DNA of 64,000 nucleotides, taken from NCBI GenBank assembly GCA_012934845.2, contig WNNJ02003129.1, forward strand, positions 124,001 through 188,000, read 5' to 3'. The translations under genes were made by a program, and so were the position numbers. Positions 1-10,770 of the stretch are shown one piece after another; position 1 is the stretch's first letter; each line of letters starts with the position of its first letter. Source of the stretch: Pomphorhynchus laevis. Taxonomy: Eukaryota > Acanthocephala > Palaeacanthocephala > Echinorhynchida > Pomphorhynchidae. The notes beneath the pieces are model-generated. The model ran no database searches. It had not been told where the DNA came from and saw nothing but the letters and a program-made list of their open reading frames with translations.

Positions 1-184
1 CTCAGCATATTAATTTCTTAACATTCTGACCCTGAAATCATTAACTGATCACAATTTTTTGATTATACAACACTAAGTCGTAAAAATTTCGATTCTGAAC
101 GTTATATTTATTATAACATATGATTTCTATCAAATATTTAAATTTATCACATCAAACAGAATGTACAAATATTTGGTGAAATTC

Positions 185-800
185 ATTATCTAAGAGGTTG
201 TTTAAGTATTATAACGAAATTATTTTGTTTTATCTCATAACTTCGTCTTAATGTTTTCGTTTATTAATTTTAAACTTTTACTGACACATTTTATGTATTC
301 TGTACTCACAAATTTAGAGATGTAAATCTCATAGAAATTATAGAAATTTATAATTTGTAATAAAATAAATGGCATCAATATTTATTTATCATAAATAAAT
401 GATAAATAGATAAACGAATAAATAATGAATTTATTCATTTAAATAAATAAATAATGAATTTATTCATTAAAATGAATAAATAAATTGACGATAATTATGT
501 AAAAAAACGATATGTCGCTTCGACCGCTATTCCTCAACATAAATACCAAGAGGCCAAATACATGCTATAGATGCAAATATAATAGAAATTATAGAAATTT
601 ATAATTTATAATAAAATAAATGGCATAAAATAAATGAATGGATAATTGCATAAATAATTGATAAATAAAAAATTATAAATAAATGATAAATAGATAAATA
701 AATAATGTGAATGGGTAAATGAATAAATTTATCCATTTAAATTAATAAATAAATGAATTTTATTAATGAAATAAATGGCATAAACTATTAATTAGAAAGT
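185..800. repeat. AT-rich dispersed repeat, arm 1 of a distant inverted pair
   Basis: This block matches, in opposite orientation, sequence at about 18890-20000. Shared landmarks are the GC-richer core at 495-575 (cgatatgtcgcttcgaccgc), the phrase on either side of it made of ataaataaatg units, and the 185-330 part that reappears inverted at 19810-20000. The core also resembles 2800-2880, downstream of a Penelope-like fragment, so the block may descend from a retroelement tail. It carries no open frame of note. Confidence 0.7.
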
Positions 801-1290
801 GATTGTATTTTAATGATGTATTTCCTATGATGGAATTTATTGATGAGCTTAACATTTTAATGACTTGAAATTTTTATGAACGATTAATATAAAATATACC
901 ATGTTTTAAAATTAGGGACCAAATATATGAGTCCCTAATCTTAACTTTAATAAATATTTGAGTTCATCATTAATGTAGATTAGAGTTCTAATAAATTTTA
1001 GAGTTTATCATGAGGAACTCAAATATTATTGAATTCGATATTTAATCTATTATATTTAATATTCTTCGCGAGTCATGAATGCTCATTCAAAATTGTTTCT
1101 TGTAAATTAAAAAAAATGACTTCATTAGTCAAGACTAAAATGCAATCGAACCCATGACAGCTCAAATTAATCTTTAGGTAACATCATGGAAGGTATAATC
1201 TCAGTAAAATACTGATCCCTTTGGATAGAGAATCGATCTTTATTTTGATTATACACATGCTAATTAATATAACGAGAAAAATACAAATTA
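801..1290. other. AT-rich intergenic filler
   Basis: No coding potential, RNA gene or clear repeat unit was recognised in this stretch. Confidence 0.6.
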
Positions 1291-1517
1291 ATTGATCCAT
1301 TATTGATAAATAAATATTGGAGCTGGATCAAAGAAGAGAAAAAATTATTTTTGATATTTCACTAACTTCTGTTAGCATCTTCAGAAAATTACGGGTATTT
1401 TTCAATCATTGGGTAATTTTCTGAAGATGCTAACAGTAGTTAGCGAAATATCAATAAAATAATTTCCTCTCTTCTTTGATCCTGCTCCAATAATTATTTA
1501 TCAATAATGGATAATTG
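1291..1517. mobile_element. Foldback MITE, family A
   Basis: The element is one near-perfect palindrome. The left arm (attgatccattattgataa, then ggagctggatcaaagaagag, then ttagcatcttcagaaaatt) is mirrored by the right arm ending ctccaataattatttatcaa. The loop is about 20 bp at the centre near 1400. Related copies lie at 49268-49462 and as half copies at 49720-49830 and 50198-50292. It encodes nothing and is presumably mobilised in trans. Confidence 0.8.
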
Positions 1518-1895
1518 TCAACTATTTAAAAAATTACTTGAAATGAAGTAATCATATCAACTATTTAAAACAAAATATTTATCCTAAATTCTTTTGATCA
1601 ATCATTTAGCACTTAATTAAGATATCAAATAATAATTTTGTTCCCATGTATTATTTTAACAATTTCATTATTAGTCTTCTCGCTTTTGATACTAATGTTA
1701 AAACTGAAACCATAGATTTTCTGTTTGGTTTTATTTTTATGGAACTCTAGTTTTAAACATTTATCAATTAAATTTTTAAATGATTTTCAAATAATATAAT
1801 TACTTATTATAGCTCATTACTTATCATATTCTTAAAATTTCATTATTTATTATATTATATAAATAATATGTATATTATTACATATAATATTTATT

Positions 1896-2325
1896 ATATG
1901 CCGACAGTGCGTGAAAGGTTCCTTCTTTTCGACCTTCTAGTTATGTATCGATTAATTAACGAAGATGAACATTTTCCAACAAATAGAGTTGAACTTAATG
2001 AACGGGATGGACGTAGAGGGTACTCGAAAGTACTGGTAGTACATGAGCACGGAAAATACCCTCGTCATTTTCTACTGTCCAATCGAGCGGTGAATGTTTG
2101 GAATCGTCTTCCAGTTGATGTCGTTGCAGTGCATACAATCAATGAATTTAAATCCAATATAAAGAGCTGGATTCGAAATGAGAACGAGTGGTGGTTGCTG
2201 CAGTACCCATGGTTCTGATATATATACTGAATGATTTTTTTTGATTTTTTTCTTGTATTATTTTTTTTGCTAGCGGTCAAAACAGCCTCATGGCTATGAC
2301 CTGTAATAATAATTATATTATTCAA
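1896..2325 (+). mobile_element. 5'-truncated LINE, CR1/Jockey-like (family A), 3' end
   Basis: An open frame of about 105 codons ends at 2218 and matches the C-terminal end of the longer LINE at 59072-62115. Shared motifs are VRERF near the start, RGYSKVLV (GHSRVLYK in the other copy), VNVWNRLP and a basic tail with Trp. The T-rich 3' UTR with 'gcctcatggctatgacctg' and a taataataatt tail has a counterpart after 62008. The rest of the reverse transcriptase is absent, as expected from 5' truncation during target-primed insertion. Confidence 0.75.
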
Positions 2326-2404
2326 ATATTATTTATATTATATTATTGCTCTATATTATTTATATTATATTATCATGATATTATTTATATTATATTATTA
2401 TACA

Positions 2405-2715
2405 GTTGAATTCTTTATAACACTAATATTAATGATAAAGAAGGTGTATATCTAGATATGAACATTAAATTAACATTAACTAAAACTGTTATTAATTTAT
2501 ATCGTAAAGATGACATATTTAAATTTACAAGAAACATATTTTTGAATGTGCATTCATGCATACCATATAATATAAAATAAAATACATTGAATAATGAAAT
2601 TTTAAGAATTGTCATAACATGTAATATAGCCTTTCTTCAAAATCATTTAAATACTTTAATAGATGGATATTTTAAACTAGGATACAATATAAATAAAATC
2701 AAAGATGAATAGTAA
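2405..2715 (+). mobile_element. Penelope-like retroelement fragment (reverse transcriptase C-terminal part)
   Basis: DNA here is nearly identical to 39525-39850 and encodes the same stretch after the catalytic YIDD box: GVYLDMNIKL, the basic IYRKDDIFKF-like segment and the 'IGFLQNHLNNLIDTYFKLGY'-like helix. It is an old broken copy with no intact frame. A decayed version of the structured tail follows at about 2712-2880. Confidence 0.7.
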
Positions 2716-2880
2716 ATAATATAATTTGTATTAGAATAAGATATTGCTATAGATAATCAAATTTCAACAGAGGAAATAACTCATTATCATCTATTTGGCC
2801 TGTTGCTATTTTGTGTTTAGAAATAACGGTCAAATCGACATATCGTTCTTTTTTACATAGTTATCGTTAAAACAACGGGT
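2712..2880 (+). repeat. Penelope-associated tail module, decayed copy
   Basis: It begins like the other tails (taaataatataatttgtatt, agaataagat) and has the gaggaaata...tatttggcc core. The inner hairpin is mismatched. The downstream part (cgacatatcgttctttttta) matches the core of the inverted repeat at 495-575 and 19128-19215, linking these two repeat classes. Confidence 0.55.
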
Positions 2881-3424
2881 TAACAATAAATATTGAACTA
2901 TCATAAGATATTTCTGTGATATTTACTTCTTAATTTTTCTGATACTCACTAACATTTTACACTTATTTTAATTTTTCCATTTTGATGCTTATAATGGTAT
3001 TCCAACATCGAGCTATAGTTAAAAAGTATATATCATGTACAATGTCAAATTTTTGGAGCTAAGAATTTTCTTGATACCTGCATTAGTAGCCCCCATATGG
3101 AGATAATAATTAGTTTCTTAAAATCTTGTGATCCATTTAATACTGAATGTGAAGATGCCGAGGCATTTTCAAAAATTATTTAACAGTTTTTACTATAAAA
3201 ATACAATATAGTAGTTATTGACCTTTTAGTTTTTATGCTGCTTTCTGAATTTGTAAAAGTATCAATAGCAGAAAATGGAAATACCTGCCAGATAAACGAT
3301 TGAGTTTGTTGGTTTTATTTTATTTTATCCTTTCTATGTGAAATAAAATGATAATTTGATAGAAAATTTTACAACTTTAAAAAATACATTTTATTTGAAT
3401 GCTGAGGTAACAGTTCTAGTATTA
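2881..3424. other. AT-rich stretch without recognised genes
   Basis: No recognisable genes or repeats were seen between the Penelope-like tail and the LINE 3' end on the minus strand. Confidence 0.5.
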
Positions 3425-4050
3425 AAACAAGGATTTATTTTAACGTGGCAAATGCGTGCCAGCGCACGCTTACATGACCACAACAAAACAAGACTGTGAA
3501 TCAGGTGTCGAGAAGGTGTAATAATAATTAATAATTAAATCATATTAATATTATTAATTAAATCAGGTGTCGAGAAATCATTAGTTGTAAAAATTTGCGG
3601 CTCCGTAACTGTCTCGGTAGATTTATCATAAACTTGACAAAACCCATCTTGCTGCGATACAATTTGGGGCTCCTTCACTGTCTCAGTTGCTTTATCAGAA
3701 ATTTGAGAAATTCGATCATGCTGCGATGCCATTTCCAATTGCTCTAAGCGTTTTATTAACAAGTTGATTTGTTTCGCCGCACAGAATCCGCAGTAGAACG
3801 GTGGCCCGCCACAAGTTTCCTGACCCAAAGCACAATTATGTGTTACTGATGTCCAGATTTGACAGCCGCTAGCGGAGCATTCCACTTGTATGTTCTCGAG
3901 CTTGCCGGTTTTATCGGTATCAACAGAGATTGCTCGCTTGGCTTTTGGTAGATTTTTCTTCTTGGCTCCCATTAACTGTAGGTTGCAATAGTTTACAATT
4001 TTAAAACTGCGCTCCTTGTTGTGTGTTTAAGGTCTTAAAATTTTTTGTTC
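3425..4050 (-). mobile_element. Internally deleted LINE, family B, both ends present
   Basis: On the minus strand the element starts near 4050 with aacaaaaaattttaagacct, which is repeated at the right edge of the window (63925, plus strand). It encodes the start of ORF1 (3972-3535) and then jumps to the family B 3' tail at 3495-3425 (gcacgcatttgccacgtt, mirrored at 18225-18260, 58140-58180 and 63680-63715). The whole of ORF2 is missing. A 15-bp direct repeat, atcaggtgtcgagaa, occurs at about 3499 and 3563, where the deletion junction should lie. Confidence 0.7.
3535..3972 (-). CDS. LINE family B ORF1 protein, truncated, with PHD-like zinc finger
   Basis: This 145-codon frame starts with an ATG at 3972 and a basic N terminus (MGAKKKNLPKAKR). 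Residues 31 to 65 hold a Cys/His cluster, C-ASGC-...-H-N-C-...-C-...-C-GFC, preceded by the tryptophan of QIWTS. This is the layout of the PHD-like finger in ORF1 proteins of CR1-type LINEs. A heptad-rich helix follows (INLLIKRLEQLEMA), then two repeats of about 33 residues each carrying TETV-EPQI. Such ORF1 proteins bind nucleic acid and multimerise. The frame ends where the internal deletion joins the 3' tail, so the C-terminal part of ORF1 is absent. The PHD assignment is by cysteine pattern only. Confidence 0.6.
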   Translation of the reverse strand: MGAKKKNLPKAKRAISVDTDKTGKLENIQVECSASGCQIWTSVTHNCALGQETCGGPPFYCGFCAAKQINLLIKRLEQLEMASQHDRISQISDKATETVKEPQIVSQQDGFCQVYDKSTETVTEPQIFTTNDFSTPDLINNINMI

Positions 4051-4120
4051 TCCTGTATAATGCATATATGTGTAAGTAGTTAATAGGTACAACAAGATAG
4101 TTTAAGTTTATTTTGTTTGG

Positions 4121-4375
4121 ATGGATAATAAATAATATACTTTGTATTAGAATAAGATACTAGATAGTTTTATCATAGGAAATACATCATTAGCATGTAT
4201 TTGGCCCCTCTGCTATGTTGGGTAGAGGAGTTAGGGGCCGAAACCTAATAGCATAGCAGTTCCTCCTGATGACATCTAATTCTTATTCTGATACAACGTC
4301 TGTTATTTATTAGTCAATTCATAAAAATGACGTTTATTTTAAATTTCAATTTTTTAACTTGATTTAAATTAAAAA
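4121..4375 (+). repeat. Penelope-associated structured tail, copy 1
   Basis: The block begins atggataataaataatatac and closely matches 39883-40145 and the reverse strand of 52220-52610. Visible pairings are an outer stem 4140-4157 with 4281-4298, a perfect 8-bp hairpin 4180-4187 with 4195-4202 (7-nt loop), and directly abutting it a 7-bp stem 4203-4209 with 4233-4239. This is interleaved with an 8-bp stem 4210-4217 with 4252-4259, which is H-type pseudoknot order. Reverse-transcriptase coding sequence is absent upstream, so this is a solo tail. Confidence 0.7.
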
Positions 4376-5164
4376 TAAAGATAAAAAAATTTTTAAATCT
4401 TATTTAAATAAGATTAAATATTTTTATGTCTATAAATTTATAGTCAAAATATGTTAGATTAGAAAATATAAAAATATAATTTTATGTTTATTCCTTTATT
4501 AGAGTCTTTCCTATCGCGATATACATTTATCTTCCGCCATCTGATTTTAATCTTAAATCAAATTAAAATTTTCAATATTCAATGTTATGTCTTTATTTTT
4601 ATTTAATTATAAGTGGTTTATTCCATTTTAATTTTATTTTTTATATTGTTCAGAATGTAATCATATTTTACTTGAACACGTGCTTAACTAAATCAGATTT
4701 CTGAGTTATTTCTAATTATAATTTATACTTTACAGCATTTGTTCATGTATCTTCTTCCCATTTAGTATTTTTGTTCTTTTGAGCTGTTTTATTAACAATG
4801 ACCAACGTATCAAGGAACATTGCTGTATTGATTATTAAAACAGTATTTTTCAAATTGACATTATTTGAAATTTTTAAGTCTCACGATGTTTGCATTTGTC
4901 ACCGAAATATTGCATTTTAAAGTGAACGATCCCTGTTCTTTTAATATCAGTTGTACTTTAAGTTGCTGAAACCATCGATTTATAAATCAACACTAGGAAC
5001 TGAGTATTAAAAAATATTTTCAAAATTGCATTTTAAAATGAAAGATCCCGGTTTTTTTTAAATTTTTATGTCCTCTCGTAATTAGAATCTTTCGTCGATA
5101 TATGAGAATGGGTATTACCATAAAAGCTTCTGACATTATTTAGAAGCCACAAAGTGGTTATACT
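4376..5164. other. AT-rich stretch without recognised genes
   Basis: There are only AT-rich words and no recognisable frame. The phrase attgcattttaaaatgaa (with one change) occurs twice, near 4905 and 5025. Confidence 0.5.
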
Positions 5165-5776
5165 TTGCTAAATAAAGCATTATTATCTTGCAAGGTTGGA
5201 GGTACTACTCTTATTAGGCACGATCTTATGCGCAATCTTATAGCGGAAGAGTTGTCTGATGTCTGTAAGGACGTAACGATTGAGCCGCAACTACGACCGG
5301 TTCCTGACGCTTGTCAGTTTTTGACAATGACCACATGCAGGGATGAATAAGTACGATCTGACATTAGTTGTTCGGGCTACTCGAAGGGTACATGGTGCGA
5401 CGTATACAATCATTTGGCACCATCTTACATAATGAAAGGCCCGACAAGAAGCCAAGCATATCACGAGCAGAGAAAATACGCAAAATATGGACAGAGAATT
5501 GTGGAAATCGAAAATGCAATGTTTGTACCTGTGACGTTCTCGAGCCCAGGTGGAATTGGACCAGAAGCGGACAAACTATTGAAAATTATCGCAAGAAAGA
5601 AGGTGGATCGAGGAATCTCAAATTATCCACGAGAAATACGACAACTGCGTGCGAAGGTGATCATCACACTGGCGTCTCTAGCATCGTTGTGCATTCGCGC
5701 TACAAGACATCGCCTCCAGCACCAATTTCGATTTGGGCACAGTTCGGATGCGATTGCGAATATTAAGTCCAGCTGA
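5165..5776 (+). pseudogene. Transposon-borne nuclease-like C-terminal domain, frameshifted
   Basis: Two frames encode consecutive parts of one protein. The first (5165-5350) holds LLSCKVGGTTLIRHDLMRNL and TIEPQLRPV. The second, running to a stop at 5774, holds SDISCSGYSKGTWCDVY, then an EQRKYAKYGQRI helix, FVPVTFSSPGGIGPEA and a terminal LASLCIRATR. This order (Cys-rich GG..RH box, 'D-V' strand after an aromatic pair, F.P..FS..G..G.E) is that of a PD-(D/E)XK-like domain I know from proteins encoded by animal repeats. I cannot name the parent element. The frame changes between about 5330 and 5352, so the copy is dead. A diverged relative lies at 15921-16130 on the other strand. Confidence 0.5.
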
Positions 5777-7866
5777 TTAATAAGAATATTGAGGACAAAA
5801 TATGACTACTAACAGGCCCATTTGCGGGAACCAAATTTTGTAATTGTCACAAGAATAAAAATTATTATTAAAAAATATTATTATAGAAGCCACCACAATT
5901 TTTCAAATGAATATTACAAGTATATGAAATGATTTAGGAATGAATGCAATCCGTGTGACTTTTGAATATTATTTATGATCAATTTCTTATTCATCATAAA
6001 ATAATATAATATAAAATAATACACTTTTGGAAGCACACCCTTATGTGCATTCATATTTTTGTTCTCGTTATCTTTTTATATAAAGTCATTTATATATTAA
6101 GATCAAATAGAATAAATTTTGTAATTTTCACTTCCCGGATCTGACTACATTCAGATTGTCCATCTTAAAATCATTAAAAATTTATCAATGTGTTTTAAGA
6201 TAAAAAAGTTCCGATCGGTCAATTGTTAAAAAGTCACTAACACCGTCGATCTAATATAATGCGGATCCAATATTATGCTCAAACTCGTAATTAATTACTA
6301 TGTGCTCAAAAATTGAATATTATAATATTTATTTCAATTTTGATTGTTAAAATAAGCCTCTTTTTAACGTACATCACATAAGCTACAAGAAACTGTGTAT
6401 TGATAATGATCCCTTTATTATTTTAGCGACTTTTTTATTAGAGTTTGACTCACTCGTCTCTATTTGAGTTATAATGATATACTGAACATTTTCCTTTCTT
6501 TAATGCACTTACTGCAATGTTTTAAGTAAGTATTTTCCATGTTCAAATCTCTATAACGGATGTAGATACGCATTTTTTGGTTGACATAATGTCGTATAGC
6601 TATTTACAATTATATAAATATATGTTCTTTATTTGTGAAAATATTTTCACACACATATATATACGTTTATCGTTTAAGTGAAAAGTTTCGTATAATATTT
6701 TCGGTTAATGTACTTTGAGCGTTATTGAATAAATCTATTAATCCATTAATGCATGAATGTGTTAATAAATGTATTAATTTATTAATAAATATATGCGCTA
6801 ATAATTTAAAGCAAGTTAAATCATTCTTTAAGATTCAGGGTAGTTGACGTGCCATTTGATAATTGTAATAAAAGCAATTTAGATGTCTTTACATCCGTAC
6901 ATCCTGTCTCTGTAAAATATACCTTACAATCTTTGAAATTACAAATTCTAAGTTTTTTATTATTATTTTCACTATTATGTTTTGTGTCTGAAATGTATTA
7001 ACCATGTAAGTACGAAGTGTGTTCAGCCTTACATGAATCTACGCAGTAAATTTTAATTAACTCTGCTCAAGATTTCAATTCACTCGGGGTCGTGATTTAC
7101 GGACTCTTACGTATTTCTCAAAACCTAGATGTAGTAATGTCGAAGGAAATTACATTTATTAATAAATCAATTCTTTTTAATTTATATTAATTCCTCAATT
7201 CCTATTTATTCAAACATATCGAATAAGTGCTGTATCATACAAATGATAATATTATATATTAAATATATAATAAATTATAGCATAACACGATAATATATAA
7301 TTAACGACATCTCAATACAATTTTGGCAATCAATATCATCGTTACAGTTGAGCTACAAACAACGCAAAATTATAAAAAATATTTTTGTATTTAAGCACAT
7401 TTAGAACTGATAAATAATGGGACTTAGAATTTACTTTTGTATGATTTTTTGGAATGTAGGAAAAATAACATGCAGTTTTATACAAATCGAAATTTTTATT
7501 CTTATATTTTTCTTGTTATAGAAATATTTAATTATTAATATTTATTGATATTAATCCATAAAGCCACTCGAATTTTCGCTAGCTGATATTTTTCGTGCTT
7601 TGTTCCAAAAACCATCTTCCTCGACCAACGACAGTAGTTTAACACACACACTTACATCACTTTAACCATTTACATTCATTCTTCCGCAGATTTCGTATTT
7701 CAACCAACATAGGCGTTCTAATTATCTTTGTAGCAACTTTGCACTACACAACGTTTTGTCGCACATCTGAGCTTGATATATTTGTATTCTCCGAGATATT
7801 TTTGTATTCTTAGAAATAGAGCTGTATATTTTCGCCGATCACTGTCCGCTGGATTAAATTCGCATT
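5777..7866. other. AT-rich intergenic region
   Basis: Mostly AT-rich filler. Short palindromic AT runs occur (for example near 7240-7280), but no gene, RNA or dated repeat was recognised. Confidence 0.5.
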
Positions 7867-8135
7867 TTACTCCAGATAGGAATTACCATCCTCCTGCTTG
7901 GATTCAACTAACAAGGTTTGTAAATTAAAATCTGATGCAACCGATTTGACCTTATCTGACGTTGTGAATCTTGGAAATAAAGTCTGTCTATATATACAAC
8001 AGTAGCAATATTTTTCAATTATTGTTTTTATCGCGTGTAAAAACCTCCCTCTTGTTATTTCTAACATATTATCGGTGCTCATTGCATCTCTTAAATTGTA
8101 AAATTCGGGTCTGCTGCTAATCAACAGGCTTACAT
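7867..8135 (-). CDS. Candidate terminal exon of an unidentified gene
   Basis: A minus-strand frame of 85 to 88 codons ends with TAA at 7867-7869. It has a more even amino-acid composition than the surrounding junk frames (ISSRPEFYNLRDAMST, EITRGRFLHAIKTIIEKY, TSDKVKSVASDFNLQTLL). A plausible acceptor, tccaatatgtaag, precedes it and would open the frame one base into a codon. No upstream exon was identified on the minus strand above 8140, and I do not recognise the family. It may be the last exon of a host gene or an old fragment. Confidence 0.3.
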
Positions 8136-9394
8136 ATTGGATTATTATAAACTAGTCCACATTTAAAATCTCAGAGTCAAAATATATTTGTTAAAAATAT
8201 ATATAACTCAACATTATGAACTTAAATCATTTTCACGTGCATCCAAATTTGAGATTATATTCTAGAATTAGTGATTTTATCACTATAACGGAATATGCGT
8301 CCCGCCATGCTTGTTAGCCGAGTATTAAACGGCATTTATCAAATTTAGAAACAAGATGTTCGAGTCTAAATCCTTTATTAACTGCATTACTTATAAATAA
8401 TAGAGTTAATTAATGCAACGAATTGAAGAACTCAACTACTCTCTCAAAGTGTAAATGTAGAAAAATCCCGTCTCCCTACATTACGATTACTGCAGTTTTA
8501 AATACATTATCATTCAAGTTGATAAGTGTTGCAATATCGAAAGGTTTAACAGTGCTTTTGATCAATTCATTATATATTAATAAATCAACGTGTTATTAGT
8601 TACACGATATATTGATTTCGATATATTTATCATCAATAAATTCAGGAATAAAATTAATGATATGAAATTATTTATATCATCAAACATTTATTATTAAACA
8701 TCATTATTTCATTGCAATTTTAAATTAGATTAGTTTACGAACAATCTATGCTATTCAAAATTTTCATTCTGGATTATTTACCAAAATAAATGCAACCCCG
8801 TAAATATATCGATGAAATATTGGGATATCACTTAAAATATATTGACACTAAATGTTCACGAATAAGTATATCATTAAAAAACCTTTGTTCTGAACTAAAA
8901 GTTATATTACCTTGTGTGAAGAATCACTTTGTCCCTGTTTTTACGAATGGACTTTGACCTATCGTACGTAATAACTTGATAATACGATCAGCGTTTTTTT
9001 AATTCTATTATATATTTCTGGTTTATGAGTATTTATCATTAATTAAATGTTTTTAAATATTAAATTCTCACTTGCAATTTTATTTTAATATAAATATTTG
9101 AAATATACCCATTAATTAAATTTAAATATTAATTGTATAAACCGGAATCATAAGGCAAAATCAATTCGAAAATATATGATTATGACTGACAGACGCTTTT
9201 TGTGAATTACAAATGCCACTAGTCGAGCAGCATTCGTATATAATCACACATTCAATCAATAACGTACATAGTATTCCATAGCATCGACTGGACTGAGCTA
9301 TAGCTCAGTCGTTAATCGTCGACTGTTTACATTGTATAGCATCAACTGAGCATCACACTGTTTAAGGTACTAATTGATTTCTGTATATAATGTA
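8136..9394. other. AT-rich intergenic region with a short perfect palindrome
   Basis: No genes were seen. A 20-bp perfect palindrome, gactgagctatagctcagtc, lies at 9291-9310. A weak tRNA-Leu-like D-arm near 8318-8340 does not fold into a tRNA. Confidence 0.5.
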
Positions 9395-9560
9395 GGGTGA
9401 ATCCGCTTTATCATCAGGTGCCCTTACGTCTTTCGACAATGCGGATTTGTGGCTCTGACGTGTGCATACATAGATGTCAATAGAGGTACATGCTCGAGGT
9501 TTGAACCTCTTACATAGTGTTTACAGTTCACACGCTCCCACCATTCAGTAAGCCGGGCTG
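9395..9560. other. GC-richer island of unknown nature
   Basis: This 165-bp patch is clearly richer in G+C than its flanks and contains ordinary-looking sequence (gtagggtgaatccgctttat, ggtttgaacctcttacatag). No frame of useful length crosses it. It could be a remnant of a mobile element or a small RNA gene, but neither is supported. Confidence 0.3.
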
Positions 9561-10509
9561 AATTGTGGAAATAGATAATCTGTTTCATTTAATTGCTTAC
9601 GCGTTAATTAGTATATTTGCTATTTTAATTTATAAATAGGTTCCCACGACACGTTATTATTTTATTAAATTTCGGTTCATTTTCTTTGACCGGAACTATA
9701 ATGCTGTATAGTTATAGAGTCATATGATGTCATTTTATTTTATATGAGATATAAAGTAATATGTTATGCTGAGTATTTCCATATTTCCAATATGGACAGT
9801 GCAGTGAGTAATAAAATAATTAAGCTAGTCGTCATGCTAGATGCAGGAGATAGATCCAAAACTCTATATGATATTTATCACTTGTGAATAATGCTTTAAC
9901 ATTTTACCATCAAAATGACAATGCTTTTTTAGTGCATTGTGCTATTACAATTATTAAAATAAAGTAATATCAAAATTAAAACGACTTAGAGTTGAACATT
10001 ACGATTAAAACGTGAATCGATTGCCACTCTGTACCTTTGCACTTTACTCTGTGATGAATAATGACCGTAGGGATCACCAAAGTCTTTAGATTTTGAGCTT
10101 AACTCATTAGGTTAAATTTATTTTAGTCGAAATTAAATCGACGTACTTCATTGATAAAAATTGTACATTCAGAAGCCAGAGAGAGCGTCAAGTCGAATTT
10201 TTTAAGGCCACGATTCGCGACTCATATTACATGATTAGTTTAGATTCACTTCGTGAGAGGGCAAACGAGAAAATAACTAATGAATGTAATAAATTTAAAC
10301 AAGGAATGATGTGATTAAATAAATCAAGTTTTCGAAGCCTAAAGTCAATATTCATTAATATCTGATATTATCTGATATATTTAGCGTTAATCAATAAAAT
10401 TAGTATAATATGTAATAGTATAATTATATTTTATATATTTTAATAGTAAAAACAATACTCTATATTCGCATGTTAATTTATATTGCGAAAAATTATAAAA
10501 ATTGTTTTT

Positions 10510-10770
10510 TAATTTCGAGGAACTATAAGGTATAATTAAACGACAACAAAAATTATTTTAATATTTCGCTAGTAACTACTAGCATCTTCAGGAAATTAAT
10601 ATTAATTCTGGAGATGCTAGTAGTTACCAGCGAAATGTTAAAACAAATTTTGTTGTCTTTAACGAAATTAACATTAATTAATTAATATTATTAATTCTGA
10701 AGATGCTAGTAGTTACCAGCGAAATGTTAAAACAAATTTTGTTGTCTTTAACTATACCTTATAGTTCCTG
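10510..10770. mobile_element. Foldback MITE, family B, with internal duplication
   Basis: Arms begin with gaggaactataaggtataa and end with its mirror ttatagttcctgg. The inner arm reads agtaactactagcatcttca and is mirrored twice, at about 10605-10660 and 10697-10750, so the right half has been duplicated around the word ttaattctgaagatgctag. Related arms are at 13296-13440 and 38118-38830. Confidence 0.75.

Noticed and set aside
4260-4300. Hammerhead ribozyme suggested by CTGATGA in the Penelope-associated tail
   Set aside because: No GAAA follows at stem II distance, and permuted arrangements and the minus strand also fail. The downstream bases instead pair with the upstream end of the module.
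8310-8385. tRNA-Leu-like gene (gttagccgagt...aaacggc with gttcgagtc)
   Set aside because: The D arm pairs, but the anticodon loop lacks the invariant T, and the T stem and acceptor stem do not pair.
9470-9545. tRNA-like sequence on the minus strand with ggttcaaacctc
   Set aside because: The T loop would be six bases, and no acceptor stem or D arm can be drawn.
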